From: an uncultured Prevotella sp.
GTDB taxonomy: Bacteria > Bacteroidota > Bacteroidia > Bacteroidales > Bacteroidaceae
Length of the DNA stretch: 50,964 nt
NCBI GenBank assembly: GCA_905233425.1
Contig: CAJOEC010000015.1
Location: 1-50,964, forward strand
Reading direction: 5' to 3'
Both the position numbers and the translations under genes were made by a program. The first letter of the stretch is position 1; each line of letters starts with the position of its first letter. Below the pieces are notes generated by a model, which worked only from the letters and a program-made list of their open reading frames with translations, did not search any database and had not been told where the DNA came from. Shown here in pieces: positions 39,654 to 49,500 of this stretch.

Positions 39654-41957
39654 ATGAAACAATATATTAATGAAAAGATAAAGGGTATGTTCCGTGTTGT
39701 GGTCTATACACTCCTCCCCCTCGCAGGGGGAGGCTGGGTGGGGGTCTCCTGTTCTGACTCTTTCCTCGACGACATGACCGTCTTCGGCAGTTTCCCCGAG
39801 GACAAGGTGTATAGTAGCTATGCCGGCGCACTCGACCGTGTGAACACCCTCTACCGCGAGATGCTGCCGCAATCGTGCCAGGGCGACGGCAACGGCTCCA
39901 ACGGACAGAACACCTACACCCCGACCGGCTCGCCCGACGTGTGGTCGAAGAGCTCTATCGAATATGCCGGCTTCACCGACTTCACCAACCCCGACCAGGA
40001 GCTGGACTATACCAACGTGACCGACTATTTCTACGTCATCAATAAGAGCGACAGCCCCTGGGGCAACATCCGCAACGCCAACGACATCATCCAGCACGTG
40101 GAGAACAACGACAAGCTGACGCAGGAGGAGAAGAACAAAATCCTTGGCCAGGCCTACTTCTTCCGTGCCTACCGCTACTGGTCGCTCGTCAAGATCTACG
40201 GCGGCGTACCCATCATCGACTATCCGCAGGATCCCATCATCGGCGATGGCGACGGCAGCGACAAGATTGTGCCGCGCTCACCCGCCAAGGACTGCATCCA
40301 ATTCATCTGTAAAGACCTTCAGATGGCCGCCGACAGGCTGCCTAAGGCATGGGGTTCTGCCGACTACGGTCGTATTACTGCTGGTGCCGCAGAGGCCCTG
40401 AAGGGTCAGGTGCAGCTGTTCTATGCCTCACCGCTCTTCAACCGTGCAGACGAAGCCCTCCGCTGGGACTCCGCCTACGTCACCAACAAGAAAGCCCTCG
40501 AACTGCTTAATGAGGGCGGCGTCGGTCTGGCATACGCCGCCAACGGCGGAGCACAGAACGCCCTGAACTGGGCGAAGATTTTCCTCGCCAACGACGGCAG
40601 CGACGGCTCCGTGCAGGAGACCGTCCTCGCCACGCTATACAACAACCGCGACAAGGTGGAGACAGCCAACTACGACAAGTGGAACTACTGGGAGCACAAC
40701 CTCCGTCCCGTCAACTCCAACGGCAACGGCGGACTGCACCCCACCGCCGAGATAATCGACCTCTTCCCCATGGCCGACGGTCTGCCGCCCTCTGCCGCCC
40801 CTGCTTCTCAACTCCTCAACTCCTCCTCCATTCCCTACGACCGTCTCTGCTTCTGGCTCAACCGCGACCCGCGTTTCTACCGCACCTTCGCCTTCCCCGG
40901 TGTGGAGTGGCGTTTCGACACCAACGGCAACGACCTCAACTCGTATGACGACGTGGGCAAGAAGTACGTCTACTCTTACTATCCCCACCAGTACAGCGGT
41001 TCGGGCACTAACTTCTCCCTGTGGAGCTACACTTGGTATGCCTCGCAGGACGATGCCGACCGCATGAGCAGCACGTCAAACGGCTACACCGCCGACCTCA
41101 TGGCACAGAAGAACAGCGCCGTCTATATCCGCAAGCGCAGCGACGACCTCGCCATCAGCGCCTCACCGCTCTACCGCTTCAGCGTCAGCGCCTCAACGCC
41201 GAAGGGCTTCCAGCAGAGCGCCGCACCGCTCATCTGGATGCGCTACGCCGAGGTGCTACTTAACTTTGCCGAAGCTGCCGCTGGTGCCAACCATCTTGAC
41301 GAGGCCCTACAGGCTCTGCAGCAGATCCGTGCCCGCGTGGGCTATACCGCCGAGCAGAACTACGGTCTGCCCGCCGACATCATCGCCTCGCGTGAGAAGA
41401 TGATTGCCGCCGTGCTCTACGAGCGTCGTGTGGAACTGGCCTACGAGGGCAGGGCATTCGACGACACACGCCGCTGGATGCTCTTCGACGGAGGCACCGA
41501 GACCTTCGACGGCGAACCGACAACGTGGCACCTCACTGGTTTTGGTGGTAACACCTGCACCTGGCTCGGATTCACACCGCTCAACGGCCAGCGTCGCCAC
41601 GAGCTTGTCGTCTACACCCGCGCCCTGGCCGACCAGAAGAACGAGGCAGACCCCGTGGTTGAGAAGCGACCCGCTGCCCTCACACTCACCGAAGGTCTCA
41701 CCTACGATGACGATGAAGAGGAGTATGGCAGCGACGAAGCCATGGACCTGGCCGACTTCTATGCCGCCTATCTGATGCGCAAGGACGTGAACGCCGACAC
41801 CAACGACGAGACGAAGGGAATACGCTTCCTGCCCAAGTATTACTTCATCGGCTTGAAGCAGAGTGCCATGCAGACCAACCCCACCCTACTCCAGACCGTA
41901 GGCTGGCACGACTACAGCCACGGCTGCGACGGCACTTTCGACCCTCTGGCCGAATGA
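39654..41957 (+). CDS. susD: SusD/RagB-like nutrient-binding lipoprotein
   Basis: The 767 residues follow the SusD plan: lipobox VGVSC (Cys 33), the N-terminal TPR region with LGQAYFFRAYRYWSLVKIYGGVPI, and the C-terminal RYAEVLLNFAEAA and RRVELAYEGRAFDDTRRW. It is somewhat longer than usual. It caps SusC and binds glycan. Residues 17-32, most of the hydrophobic part of its signal peptide, are written by a family A arm (39704-39750) read in the same frame as the arms in GH78 and GH2. A weak family B-like stretch (SQLLNSSS) lies at 40803-40830. Confidence 0.95.
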   Translation: MKQYINEKIKGMFRVVVYTLLPLAGGGWVGVSCSDSFLDDMTVFGSFPEDKVYSSYAGALDRVNTLYREMLPQSCQGDGNGSNGQNTYTPTGSPDVWSKSSIEYAGFTDFTNPDQELDYTNVTDYFYVINKSDSPWGNIRNANDIIQHVENNDKLTQEEKNKILGQAYFFRAYRYWSLVKIYGGVPIIDYPQDPIIGDGDGSDKIVPRSPAKDCIQFICKDLQMAADRLPKAWGSADYGRITAGAAEALKGQVQLFYASPLFNRADEALRWDSAYVTNKKALELLNEGGVGLAYAANGGAQNALNWAKIFLANDGSDGSVQETVLATLYNNRDKVETANYDKWNYWEHNLRPVNSNGNGGLHPTAEIIDLFPMADGLPPSAAPASQLLNSSSIPYDRLCFWLNRDPRFYRTFAFPGVEWRFDTNGNDLNSYDDVGKKYVYSYYPHQYSGSGTNFSLWSYTWYASQDDADRMSSTSNGYTADLMAQKNSAVYIRKRSDDLAISASPLYRFSVSASTPKGFQQSAAPLIWMRYAEVLLNFAEAAAGANHLDEALQALQQIRARVGYTAEQNYGLPADIIASREKMIAAVLYERRVELAYEGRAFDDTRRWMLFDGGTETFDGEPTTWHLTGFGGNTCTWLGFTPLNGQRRHELVVYTRALADQKNEADPVVEKRPAALTLTEGLTYDDDEEEYGSDEAMDLADFYAAYLMRKDVNADTNDETKGIRFLPKYYFIGLKQSAMQTNPTLLQTVGWHDYSHGCDGTFDPLAE
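39704..39750. repeat. Family A right arm forming the SusD signal peptide
   Basis: CTCCTCCCCCTCGCAGGGGG and then TGGGTGGGGGTCTCC encode TLLPLAGGGWVGVS, directly before the lipobox Cys. Confidence 0.85.
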
Positions 41958-41994
41958 AGCCCCAACCTTTTAATACATAATAAGGTTTACCACA

Positions 41995-43858
41995 ATGAAA
42001 AAGTTATTGATTATACTCACTTGCGTGCTGATGGGCACACAGCAGTCCTTACCCCGAACCCCCACTGTGGGCGAAGGAGGAAGTTACATTGACGGACAGA
42101 CGGCAGCCACCCGCAAGAAAGTTGGTGTAGTATTGAGCGGAGGCGGTGCCAAGGGCATGGGCCATATCGGCGTGCTGAAAGTTTTGGAGAAAGCGGGCAT
42201 ACCCGTCGACATCGTCACCGGCACGTCAATGGGCAGCATCATCGGCGGACTCTACGCCATCGGCTACAACGCCAACGCACTCGACTCAATGGTACGCGTG
42301 CAGGACTGGGGGTACGTCATCAGCGACCGTGAGGACTTGCGCCGCCAGAGCCTCAGCGACCGCAAGAAGCAGAACACCTACTTCATCAACACGGGCATGA
42401 CCATCGGCAAGAAGGACATGAACGCCGGCGGACTTATCAAGGGCAAGAACCTGGCCGAGCTGTTCCAACAGCTCTGCACGGGCTACACCGACTCGCTCGA
42501 CTTCACCCGCGACCTGCGAATACCGTTCTCATGCGTAGCCACCGACATCATAACCAACGACGAGGTGGACTTCCACAGCGGACGGCTGGCACAGGCCATG
42601 CGTGCCTCGATGTCTATTCCCGGGGCCTTCTCGCCTGTGAGAATCGGCGACAAGGTGCTTGTCGACGGTGGCCTGAAGAACAACTATCCCGCCGACATCG
42701 CCCGCGAGATGGGAGCCGACATCATCATTGGCGTCACCGTGCAGGGAGCGCCCAAAACCGCCGAGGATATGGGCGGGACGATGAGCATCATCGGACAGAT
42801 AGTCGACGTGAACTGTAAGAACAAGGTGGAGGAGAACCTGGCCATCACCGACCTGCACCTGACGGTGGACACGAAGGGCTACGGCTCGGCCAGTTTCACG
42901 CCCGCCGCCATCGACACGCTGATACGCCGAGGCGAGGAGGAGGCCATGCGCCACTGGGACGAGATCATCGCCCTGAAGAAGCGCATCGGCATCGACGACT
43001 CGTTCCGCCCCACCATCTTATATCCGCTGCGCCCGCAGGTACTGACAGAGAAACGTAAGGTGACGGGCTTTGCCTTCGAGAACATGACGCCACAGGCGGA
43101 AAAGTTCATCCGAGGCAAATTCCATTTAAGTAAGACCGACAGCATCGACGCCAAATTAGAGCAGGAACTCACCACCTGTATGCGCATCGATTTGTTCTAC
43201 CAGACGGCTGAGTGCCATCTCGTGCCCGACGGTGACGCTGTGCGCGTGGTCTTGGTGGCCGGCGACCGCAAGTCGGTTCAGCTCCATGCAGGCTTCCGCT
43301 ACGACATTGAGGAATATGCTGCTGTGCAGTTGGGTCTCGACATCCCGTTCAAGACCGCCGTGCCTATGAGCACCGACATCACCGTGCGCTTGGGCAAGAG
43401 GCTGAAGGCGCGTGCCGACCTGACAGTCCACCCACGTTTCTTCACCCGGCCAACGCTCAGCTACGAGTTCCGCCGCAACGACGTGGACGTATATCTCAAC
43501 GGCGACCGTGCGTACAATATATTATATAATCAGTTCCAGGGCGAGCTGACTCCCATCAACTTCAACCTGAAGAACTTCAACCTGCAAATGGGTCTGCGCT
43601 GGGACTACTTGCACTACCGCAACAAGCTCGGCTCGGACGACTCGCCACAGGTGATGCTGAAGAACGAGCACTTCATCAGCTATCGCGCCCGACCAGCAGT
43701 CTGACGTGGTGAAGAATCTGCTCGACCGCCGCACCATGTTAGGCGGCCAGTTAGCCTACTACTACGACACTATGTTTGGCCCCGTCGGTGCAAGCCTTGG
43801 CTACAGCAACCGCACCAAGAAGCTATACTTCTATCTGAGTCTCGGATACGAGTTCTAA
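41995..43858 (+). pseudogene. Patatin-like phospholipase/BamA-like protein, broken near the 3' end
   Basis: The main open frame (41995-43704, 569 aa) has a signal peptide and a patatin domain: oxyanion motif SGGGAKG, nucleophile Ser in TGTSMGS, and Asp in DGGLKNNYP. A POTRA-like part and the start of a beta-barrel follow. After KNEHFISYRA the frame is lost and stops at 43704. A +1 frame then reads GGQLAYYYDTMFGPVGASLG and ends YFYLSLGYEF at 43858, the expected barrel end. About 120-150 residues of the barrel seem to be missing, so an internal deletion with frameshift is likely. Residues about 18-31 (LPRTPTVGEGGSY) look like a decayed family A repeat. Confidence 0.8.
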
Positions 43859-43865
43859 ATAGAAG

Positions 43866-43885
43866 GGGCGGCATTCCTGCCGCCC
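43866..43885. repeat. GGGCGGCA hairpin after the patatin gene
   Basis: GGGCGGCA-TTCC-TGCCGCCC is a perfect 8-bp stem. On the minus strand it matches about 30 bp of the element at 9060-9088. It could aid termination, but no T-run follows. Confidence 0.65.
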
Positions 43886-43955
43886 AATGATGCCAAAAAA
43901 GGAGGGAAACTGTAACTAAAAGGACTTTACAAATGTCAAAAACAATGTGTAAAAT

Positions 43956-44447
43956 ATGCAAGGAACACTGACAACAACTACAAACAGTCCAAGGCCTGGC
44001 TACAAGCCCACATCAGCCTCTGATGTGATGTCATATTTACATTCCCTTGGGATGACCCCTTCGGTACGCCGCATCGTCAGCCGCCAACTAAACCATGAAG
44101 TGGAACGTGACAATTTGCTTGGCTTGAAGGAACGGCTTAGGGAAATAAAACAACTGAAGCGCGGATGGGATGGCTACGAAGCCATGCCAACGAACAGGCG
44201 CATCCTCTCTTTTGTTGAACACCTTTTGGAAGAGTGCAGCCCTCGCACATTGGCAGACTGGTCGCTTTCGCCCGACGTGAATGCCACCATTATTCTCGAG
44301 AAAGACAATGCGGTAATAAACATCGGTCAAGATGAGTTTTCATACGCTGCTGAGGCTGCCACAGGACATATAGGAGAAAGCCATCTGCCTGTTTCAACAG
44401 AAAGTGTCATCAGGGTTATCAACACCATCAACAGCTATGCCGACTGA
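43956..44447 (+). CDS. Unknown protein, first gene of an overlapping pair
   Basis: The 163 residues have no signal peptide. The central motif LKRGWDGYEAMPTNRRILSF and a later SLSPDVNATIILEKDNAVIN resemble a widespread small-protein family (W-D-G-Y-x-A-x-P) often found just before a second small gene; I cannot name it. The downstream gene overlaps its last 11 bp, so the pair is surely co-translated. Such pairs raise the possibility of a toxin-antitoxin-like or defence role, but nothing here proves it. No clear promoter is seen. Confidence 0.75.
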   Translation: MQGTLTTTTNSPRPGYKPTSASDVMSYLHSLGMTPSVRRIVSRQLNHEVERDNLLGLKERLREIKQLKRGWDGYEAMPTNRRILSFVEHLLEECSPRTLADWSLSPDVNATIILEKDNAVINIGQDEFSYAAEAATGHIGESHLPVSTESVIRVINTINSYAD

Positions 44448-44928
44448 AGTCAATGTTCCTTTGGATAAAGAAGATAATGTAGTTAGGGCAATCTTCTCAC
44501 CATTGATGCCCAACATGCAGGGCATGATTTCAAAGAACGCCTTCGCTCTTCGCCATCACGAAGACTATATCTCTGTGAACCGAACATCTGTTGCATCTTG
44601 GCAGCAGGACATTGACGCGATCCCACAGAACAACAACCGTGTTCTTTGTGGATATGGCCAGATGAACGTTGGTAGAATACAGGCTCAGGGCTTCACTATG
44701 GATGGTGAGAGTGTAGAGTTTCAAGTTTACGCCAGGCATTCTTCGGAAGACAAGTCTCATGCAGGGATATCCAGCTATCTAAGTGGTCAAAAACTTATAG
44801 GCGACAAAAACACCATTTACAAACATATCCCTAATAATGTTAGTGCCGACAGGCTGTCACTCCTTATACGCATAAAACTAGCGAAACTTGCAAACGAGCA
44901 TTTCGTCAAATTTGAACAACCACAATGA
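44437..44928 (+). CDS. Unknown protein, second gene of an overlapping pair
   Basis: The 163 residues (start MPTEVNVPLDKEDNVVRAIF at 44437) contain ISKNAFALRHHEDYISVNRTS, a layout (Arg-Ile/Phe...Ala-Phe...Ser-Val-x-Arg) that I have seen in partners of W-D-G-Y proteins. The late segment has FQVYARHSSEDKSHAGI. The ATG at 44404 is also in frame but would overlap the upstream gene more deeply. The product is predicted to be soluble. The TGA lies 1 bp before the start of the next gene, so three genes may form one operon. Function unknown. Confidence 0.72.
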   Translation: MPTEVNVPLDKEDNVVRAIFSPLMPNMQGMISKNAFALRHHEDYISVNRTSVASWQQDIDAIPQNNNRVLCGYGQMNVGRIQAQGFTMDGESVEFQVYARHSSEDKSHAGISSYLSGQKLIGDKNTIYKHIPNNVSADRLSLLIRIKLAKLANEHFVKFEQPQ

Positions 44929-44929
44929 A

Positions 44930-45964
44930 ATGACCATGGAAAGAAAGGATAACACCTTGAGGCTGTTGCTACTGTGCACTACAATCTTTATGCTTTGTTC
45001 TTCGTTCTTCATTTCCGCGACAGCACAAACACGGCGCGAGCAGCGAAGGGCAAGGATGGACAGCGTGTTGACAGCCCGCTATTACAGGTCATCCTGCGAC
45101 ACTAACTATGTGGTGAGGCCTGAAGGGCGGTGGACGCTGAAGGTGAGGCTCAACCAGACGGGCAACACCTTCCATGCCCGAGGGACGGTGAACGACATCT
45201 ACTCGAAGACCGACCTGAGCACCAGCCACAAGACCACCGTCAGCGTTGCGGCCTCGTACAGGGGGCTGTCGGCCGCCATTGCCATCAACCCCGGCAAGAT
45301 GAGCGGTGCCTACCACGACTACGAGCTTAACCTGGAGTACCACAGCAGCCGCCTGAGCATCGATGCCAGCTACCAGCGCTCCAACTCGCTCTCCGGCGAC
45401 ATAGTCCGTGGCGACGAGGTGAAGACATTGGAGGCCGGCGATGTTACCATGAAAGTGCTCAACGTTGCGAGCTACTACGTGTTCAACAGCCGGCGCTTCT
45501 CCTACCCCGCCGCCTTCACCCAGAGCTTCATACAGCGTCGCTCGGCGGGTTCGTGGCTCGCGGGCATCAGCTACCAGGGCGGCAGCATCAAGACCACCGA
45601 CGAGCTGAAGGCGAGAAACGACAAAGCACCCGACACGCGTATCTACGTAGGCCACCTCGGCATTGGCGGAGGCTACGGCTACAACTGGGTACTCGGCAAC
45701 CGCTGGCTGCTGCACCTCTCGATGCTCCCAACATTCGTGGTCTACAACCGCAACAACCTAACCATCAACGACGAGCGCCGACATGCCGGGCACATGCGCT
45801 TCAACATGATTTTCAACGAGCGCGTGGCCATCGTCCGCAACTTCTCGCCACGCATATTCGCCGGTGCCACCCTCACTATGAGCAACTCAGTCTTCGACGA
45901 TGACGTGGTGGTGGTAAATCAGAACAAGTGGCGTGCACGAGCCTTCATCGGCATGAGATTCTGA
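44930..45964 (+). CDS. DUF4421-like outer-membrane beta-barrel protein
   Basis: About 344 residues with a signal peptide (LLLLCTTIFMLCSSFFISATAQ) and alternating beta strands ending ARAFIGMRF, an outer-membrane barrel terminus. The order YVVRPEGRWTLKVRLNQTG, then LSTSHKTTVSVAASYRGLSAA, fits the DUF4421 family of Bacteroidetes, whose function is unknown. Start chosen at 44930; 44936 is possible. A strong terminator lies beyond the repeat at 46009-46109. Confidence 0.82.
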   Translation: MTMERKDNTLRLLLLCTTIFMLCSSFFISATAQTRREQRRARMDSVLTARYYRSSCDTNYVVRPEGRWTLKVRLNQTGNTFHARGTVNDIYSKTDLSTSHKTTVSVAASYRGLSAAIAINPGKMSGAYHDYELNLEYHSSRLSIDASYQRSNSLSGDIVRGDEVKTLEAGDVTMKVLNVASYYVFNSRRFSYPAAFTQSFIQRRSAGSWLAGISYQGGSIKTTDELKARNDKAPDTRIYVGHLGIGGGYGYNWVLGNRWLLHLSMLPTFVVYNRNNLTINDERRHAGHMRFNMIFNERVAIVRNFSPRIFAGATLTMSNSVFDDDVVVVNQNKWRARAFIGMRF

Positions 45965-46008
45965 CCTGTCCCCCCAGTCCAAACCGTACAACGAAAACCT
46001 CTATTTCT

Positions 46009-46109
46009 GGAAACGAATGTGAATAATATGAATAATCTATCCCACGAATATTTATAATTATTATTCATATTCGTGGACAAAATAATGATAATTATTCAAA
46101 TTCGTTTCC
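46009..46109. repeat. Nested AT-rich palindrome with GGAAACGAAT ends
   Basis: The outer ends GGAAACGAATGTGAATAAT and its near-complement ending TTCGTTTCC enclose an inner CACGAATA/TATTCGTG hairpin. The left half recurs at 50817-50865 and a related palindrome lies at 46437-46532. It is MITE-like. Confidence 0.85.
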
Positions 46110-46125
46110 AAAACAGAAAAGGGCG

Positions 46126-46156
46126 ACAGGCCCGGTGAGGGAATCACCGGGCCTGT
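46126..46156. terminator. Intrinsic terminator with 13-bp stem
   Basis: ACAGGCCCGGTGA and TCACCGGGCCTGT are perfect complements around GGGAA, followed by CTTTCATT. It lies between convergent genes. Confidence 0.85.
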
Positions 46157-46183
46157 CTTTCATTCTGAGTTTGCCACTCAGTT

Positions 46184-46372
46184 TTAATACTCCTCTTCGT
46201 CGTCCCAGACGGTGCGGCGGCGGGAGAGGTTACCCGAAGTTTCTTCGGTCGTTGGGGTGTCATTGCCGTCAAAGCCATCCTCTACCTTATCGGGGGTTTT
46301 CGAGGCCGTCATCAGCGGGGAAAGGGCCACGCGGACGGTCTCTGTAACTGGTTTCTGATATATTGCTTTCAT
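46184..46372 (-). CDS. Small hypothetical peptide, 62 aa
   Basis: The sequence MKAIYQKPVTETVRVALSPL, with a polar C-terminus ending WDDEEEY, follows a pattern common in Prevotella: a short Met-Lys-x-x-Tyr-x-x-Pro start and an acidic or basic tail. Function is unknown. It lies downstream of the large surface protein on the same strand, 168 bp after its stop, across a palindrome. Confidence 0.7.
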   Translation of the reverse strand: MKAIYQKPVTETVRVALSPLMTASKTPDKVEDGFDGNDTPTTEETSGNLSRRRTVWDDEEEY

Positions 46373-46436
46373 AGTCGTTGTTCTTGAATGAAATTTTACT
46401 TGTTGGTTATTTGTTTGGAAACTAATTCTTCTTTTG

Positions 46437-46532
46437 GAAACGAATTATTCTAATTGAACCTCAATTTTCTTAATTCTATTTTTTGGGGAAAGAAATCAGG
46501 AAGAATTAGGACAAATTAGAATAATTCGTTTC
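46437..46532. repeat. 19-bp inverted repeat palindrome between two minus-strand genes
   Basis: Arms 46437-46455 and 46514-46532 (GAAACGAATTATTCTAATT and complement) are perfect. The inner TTAATTCT/AGAATTAGG part also pairs. It begins 9 bp after the large gene's stop and could serve as a processing or termination structure. Confidence 0.85.
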
Positions 46533-46540
46533 TCGCTCAT

Positions 46541-49500
46541 TTATTTCACCAGCACTTTCTTGCCGTCCATGATGTAGAGACCCTTCTGAGCCTTCATCAC
46601 GCGCTGGCCCTGCAGGTTGTAAACCTCGCCGTTGGCCATCGTCTCAGCAGCAATGCCGTCGATGGCTGTTGCCTCGTCAAGTCCAATGAAGCTACGGGCA
46701 CTCTCAAGTGCGGGCAGATAAGCCGTGTTGGCACCAACGGTGAAGGCATTATTGGTCTTGTAGAAGCCTACACCCTTGTCACCTTTCAACAGAACGAAGA
46801 TGCCTGCGGGAACGTCGGGAGTTACCTCAGTGACACCGATGAAAGCGTTGTCAGTAAGAGCGGCAGCAGATTCGATGACGGGAACATCATACGTTCCGGC
46901 TTCAGCTTTCAGTAGCACACCCTCGCTTGCGGGAACTTTCTCCACCTCAGAGAAACTGACCTGAGTGCCAGAGACAGTAGCCTTGTAAGCCGTCAGACCT
47001 TCAACAGCACCGAAATAGAGATTGCTGGTAGAACAGTAGGTGGCATAACCTGCATCTGAAACAGTCACGGCAACGGTAGGTATCGTAGCTGTAGCGTCAT
47101 ACTTGTAGAGCTGGATGGGCTGCTGGCCGCTCTTGTAGTAGCGGAAGCGCTTTTGGTCAGAAGCCTTGTTATATCTCAACGTGCAGTTGCCCTTGCTGGT
47201 AATCACGGCATTACCATTGTCATCAATTGCGAAGGTGTTAGGCAAAGCCTCTTCGTCATCAGTATCAAGACCATTGGAATTCGCAGCCTTACCAATATAT
47301 ACACCCGAAGCACTCTTCAGTGAACCACTTGGCTGAATAGTAAACGTTGCGGCGACTGTAGCGGATGTAGAAGCAATCTTATCATCAACTATGGCCACAG
47401 TAATGATATTCTCCACTTTATCCATATTGTCCTCGTCACGACTGCCATCAAAGGCTACGCCAAAATCTTCGGCCACGATGAGGTAATTACCAGCGGTGAT
47501 GTCGGCAGTGCTGGTCACCTTAACGAAGGCACCCACACCAGCCTTAGCAGGATCGACGGGAACGTCGGGAGCGACATACTTGGCCTGAGTCACAGTGACA
47601 TCCTTGTCATTGGCTCCCTCGTATGAGAGGGTGATGGTGGCGGTACGGGCAGTATTACCTTCATTTGCAGTTGTGGTGAAGGTCACTTTGTCAGCAGTTA
47701 CGGCAATATTACTAATCCATTCGGCAGTGGAAACTGCGGTCAGGTTCTGTCCGTCAACAGGGTTACTGATGGTATATCCTATTTCACCCGATGTGGCATC
47801 GTATGCCAGCTCAACGTTTTCAGCGTTAATGACAGGTTTCTCTACATGGCTAAGGCTTACAAGCTCGTTATTCTTGTCAAACTCTGGTGTGCCATTATAC
47901 ATCTTCACATTACCCTTAACGGTTACAATATCACCTACAGACAAATCTTTAACACTAGAGAAATTGGCACCATTCAGACCTTTACCACTATAGACTTGCA
48001 TTTGGTCAGCAGTAGTGCCGTCATCGGAAATCCAGTAGGTAATAGAACCGTATAAATTATTGTAGTCGTCAACCTTTGAAATGATTCCATGCACATAAAC
48101 CTTATTCGTTGAAGTGGATGTACCAAGCGTATTGATGAAAGCAATAGCCTCAACCACTGTGTAAGGATTGTTCTCCGTACCAGGGCCATTGGGGTCGCTG
48201 TTAGTGACGGTCATCTTATAGGTGGCGGTCGCCTCGTTGTAGTCAGCATTTCCGGCGAATGTGGCAGTGAAAGTCACGCTACCAGCGGCTACGAGTGTTA
48301 CGACACCAGTAGTAGCGTCAATGGTAGCCACCGCGTCGTTGTTGCCACTCCATGCCACTGCTGCACTTTCTACGGCTGCGTCGTTATAGGTCACGGTAGC
48401 TGTAAGGGTTCCGGCGGCGGTACCTTCATAAACGTTGGTGTTCATAATGCCTGTGGCATCAATGGTAACGGTCGGCGTTGCAAGTGTCTTGGTCGTTGTC
48501 TTATGAACTACTTCACTCTCATTGCCATCCTTCACTGCCTTGGCATAAATAGTAGTGGTCTCGGTTATGGTCAGTGCAGTTGTGTACTCTATCCAAGTAG
48601 CATTATCGTAACTGTAATAAATGGTGGCACCATCAGTACCACAGGTAATCGTCGCAGTGGTGGAGCCGATGAAGGTCTCAGGAACCGTGATGACTGGCTT
48701 CTTCACTGTTGCATTGTCATCGTACTTGTAGAAAGCGAAGGTCTGGCCAGTGATATTGGAGTTGACAGTACCATAGCAACGCCAGTCCTGAGATTCATAG
48801 ATTCCTATATAACGGGATGTTTCGGAGTTTATTAGATACCCTACATTTTCTGTGGATTTTCTAAAACTTTTGTTTGAGTTAGTACCTACACGCACACCAT
48901 TATTTGTGTTAGTGCAATAGAGCCATGTCGTCGTAGAGCCATTAGGATAGAACGTATAGGTTGCATCATTGGAATTATAACTGATGTTCCACTTTACGTT
49001 ATCTTCCACTTCGCTGGTGATTTCGTCATCCTCGACAGTGACTGCAACAGCAGTGGGCGCGGCACTTGCGCCATTGTCATTGCTCATTGCATAATTACTG
49101 CCATTGTTACCCACGATAACGAACACATCGCCCTCTGCGAGGTCTGCGAGGTCGGTCTTCACCCATCCGCCAGTCTTAGGCGTACTGTCGGAGATGGTAA
49201 CGGTGAACGTTGTCGAGCCAGCTTTGTAGTTTTCGTCGGCAGCCTGGCTTACCGTAATAGTCTGTTCGCCCTTGGTCTTTTTCTTCGGAGTAACGGTAAT
49301 GGTTTTGGCATCCTCGTTTACCTCAGTCTCAACATACTCACTTTCGCTGACAGACACAGCACCAGTGCTGCTGGTGGTGTAATTGATAACCTGAGCATCA
49401 GCGTTGTTGTAGAGGTCGAAGCTGAGGGCTATAGGTGAATTGGTGAGAGCAAGATCGCAGTCATCAAGGGTGGAAGAGCCACCACCATTCCCATCTTCAT

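Noticed and set aside
43933..43971. 12-residue upstream open frame overlapping the start of the 43956 gene
   Set aside because: It could be a leader peptide, but it is too short and lacks any regulatory context to call.
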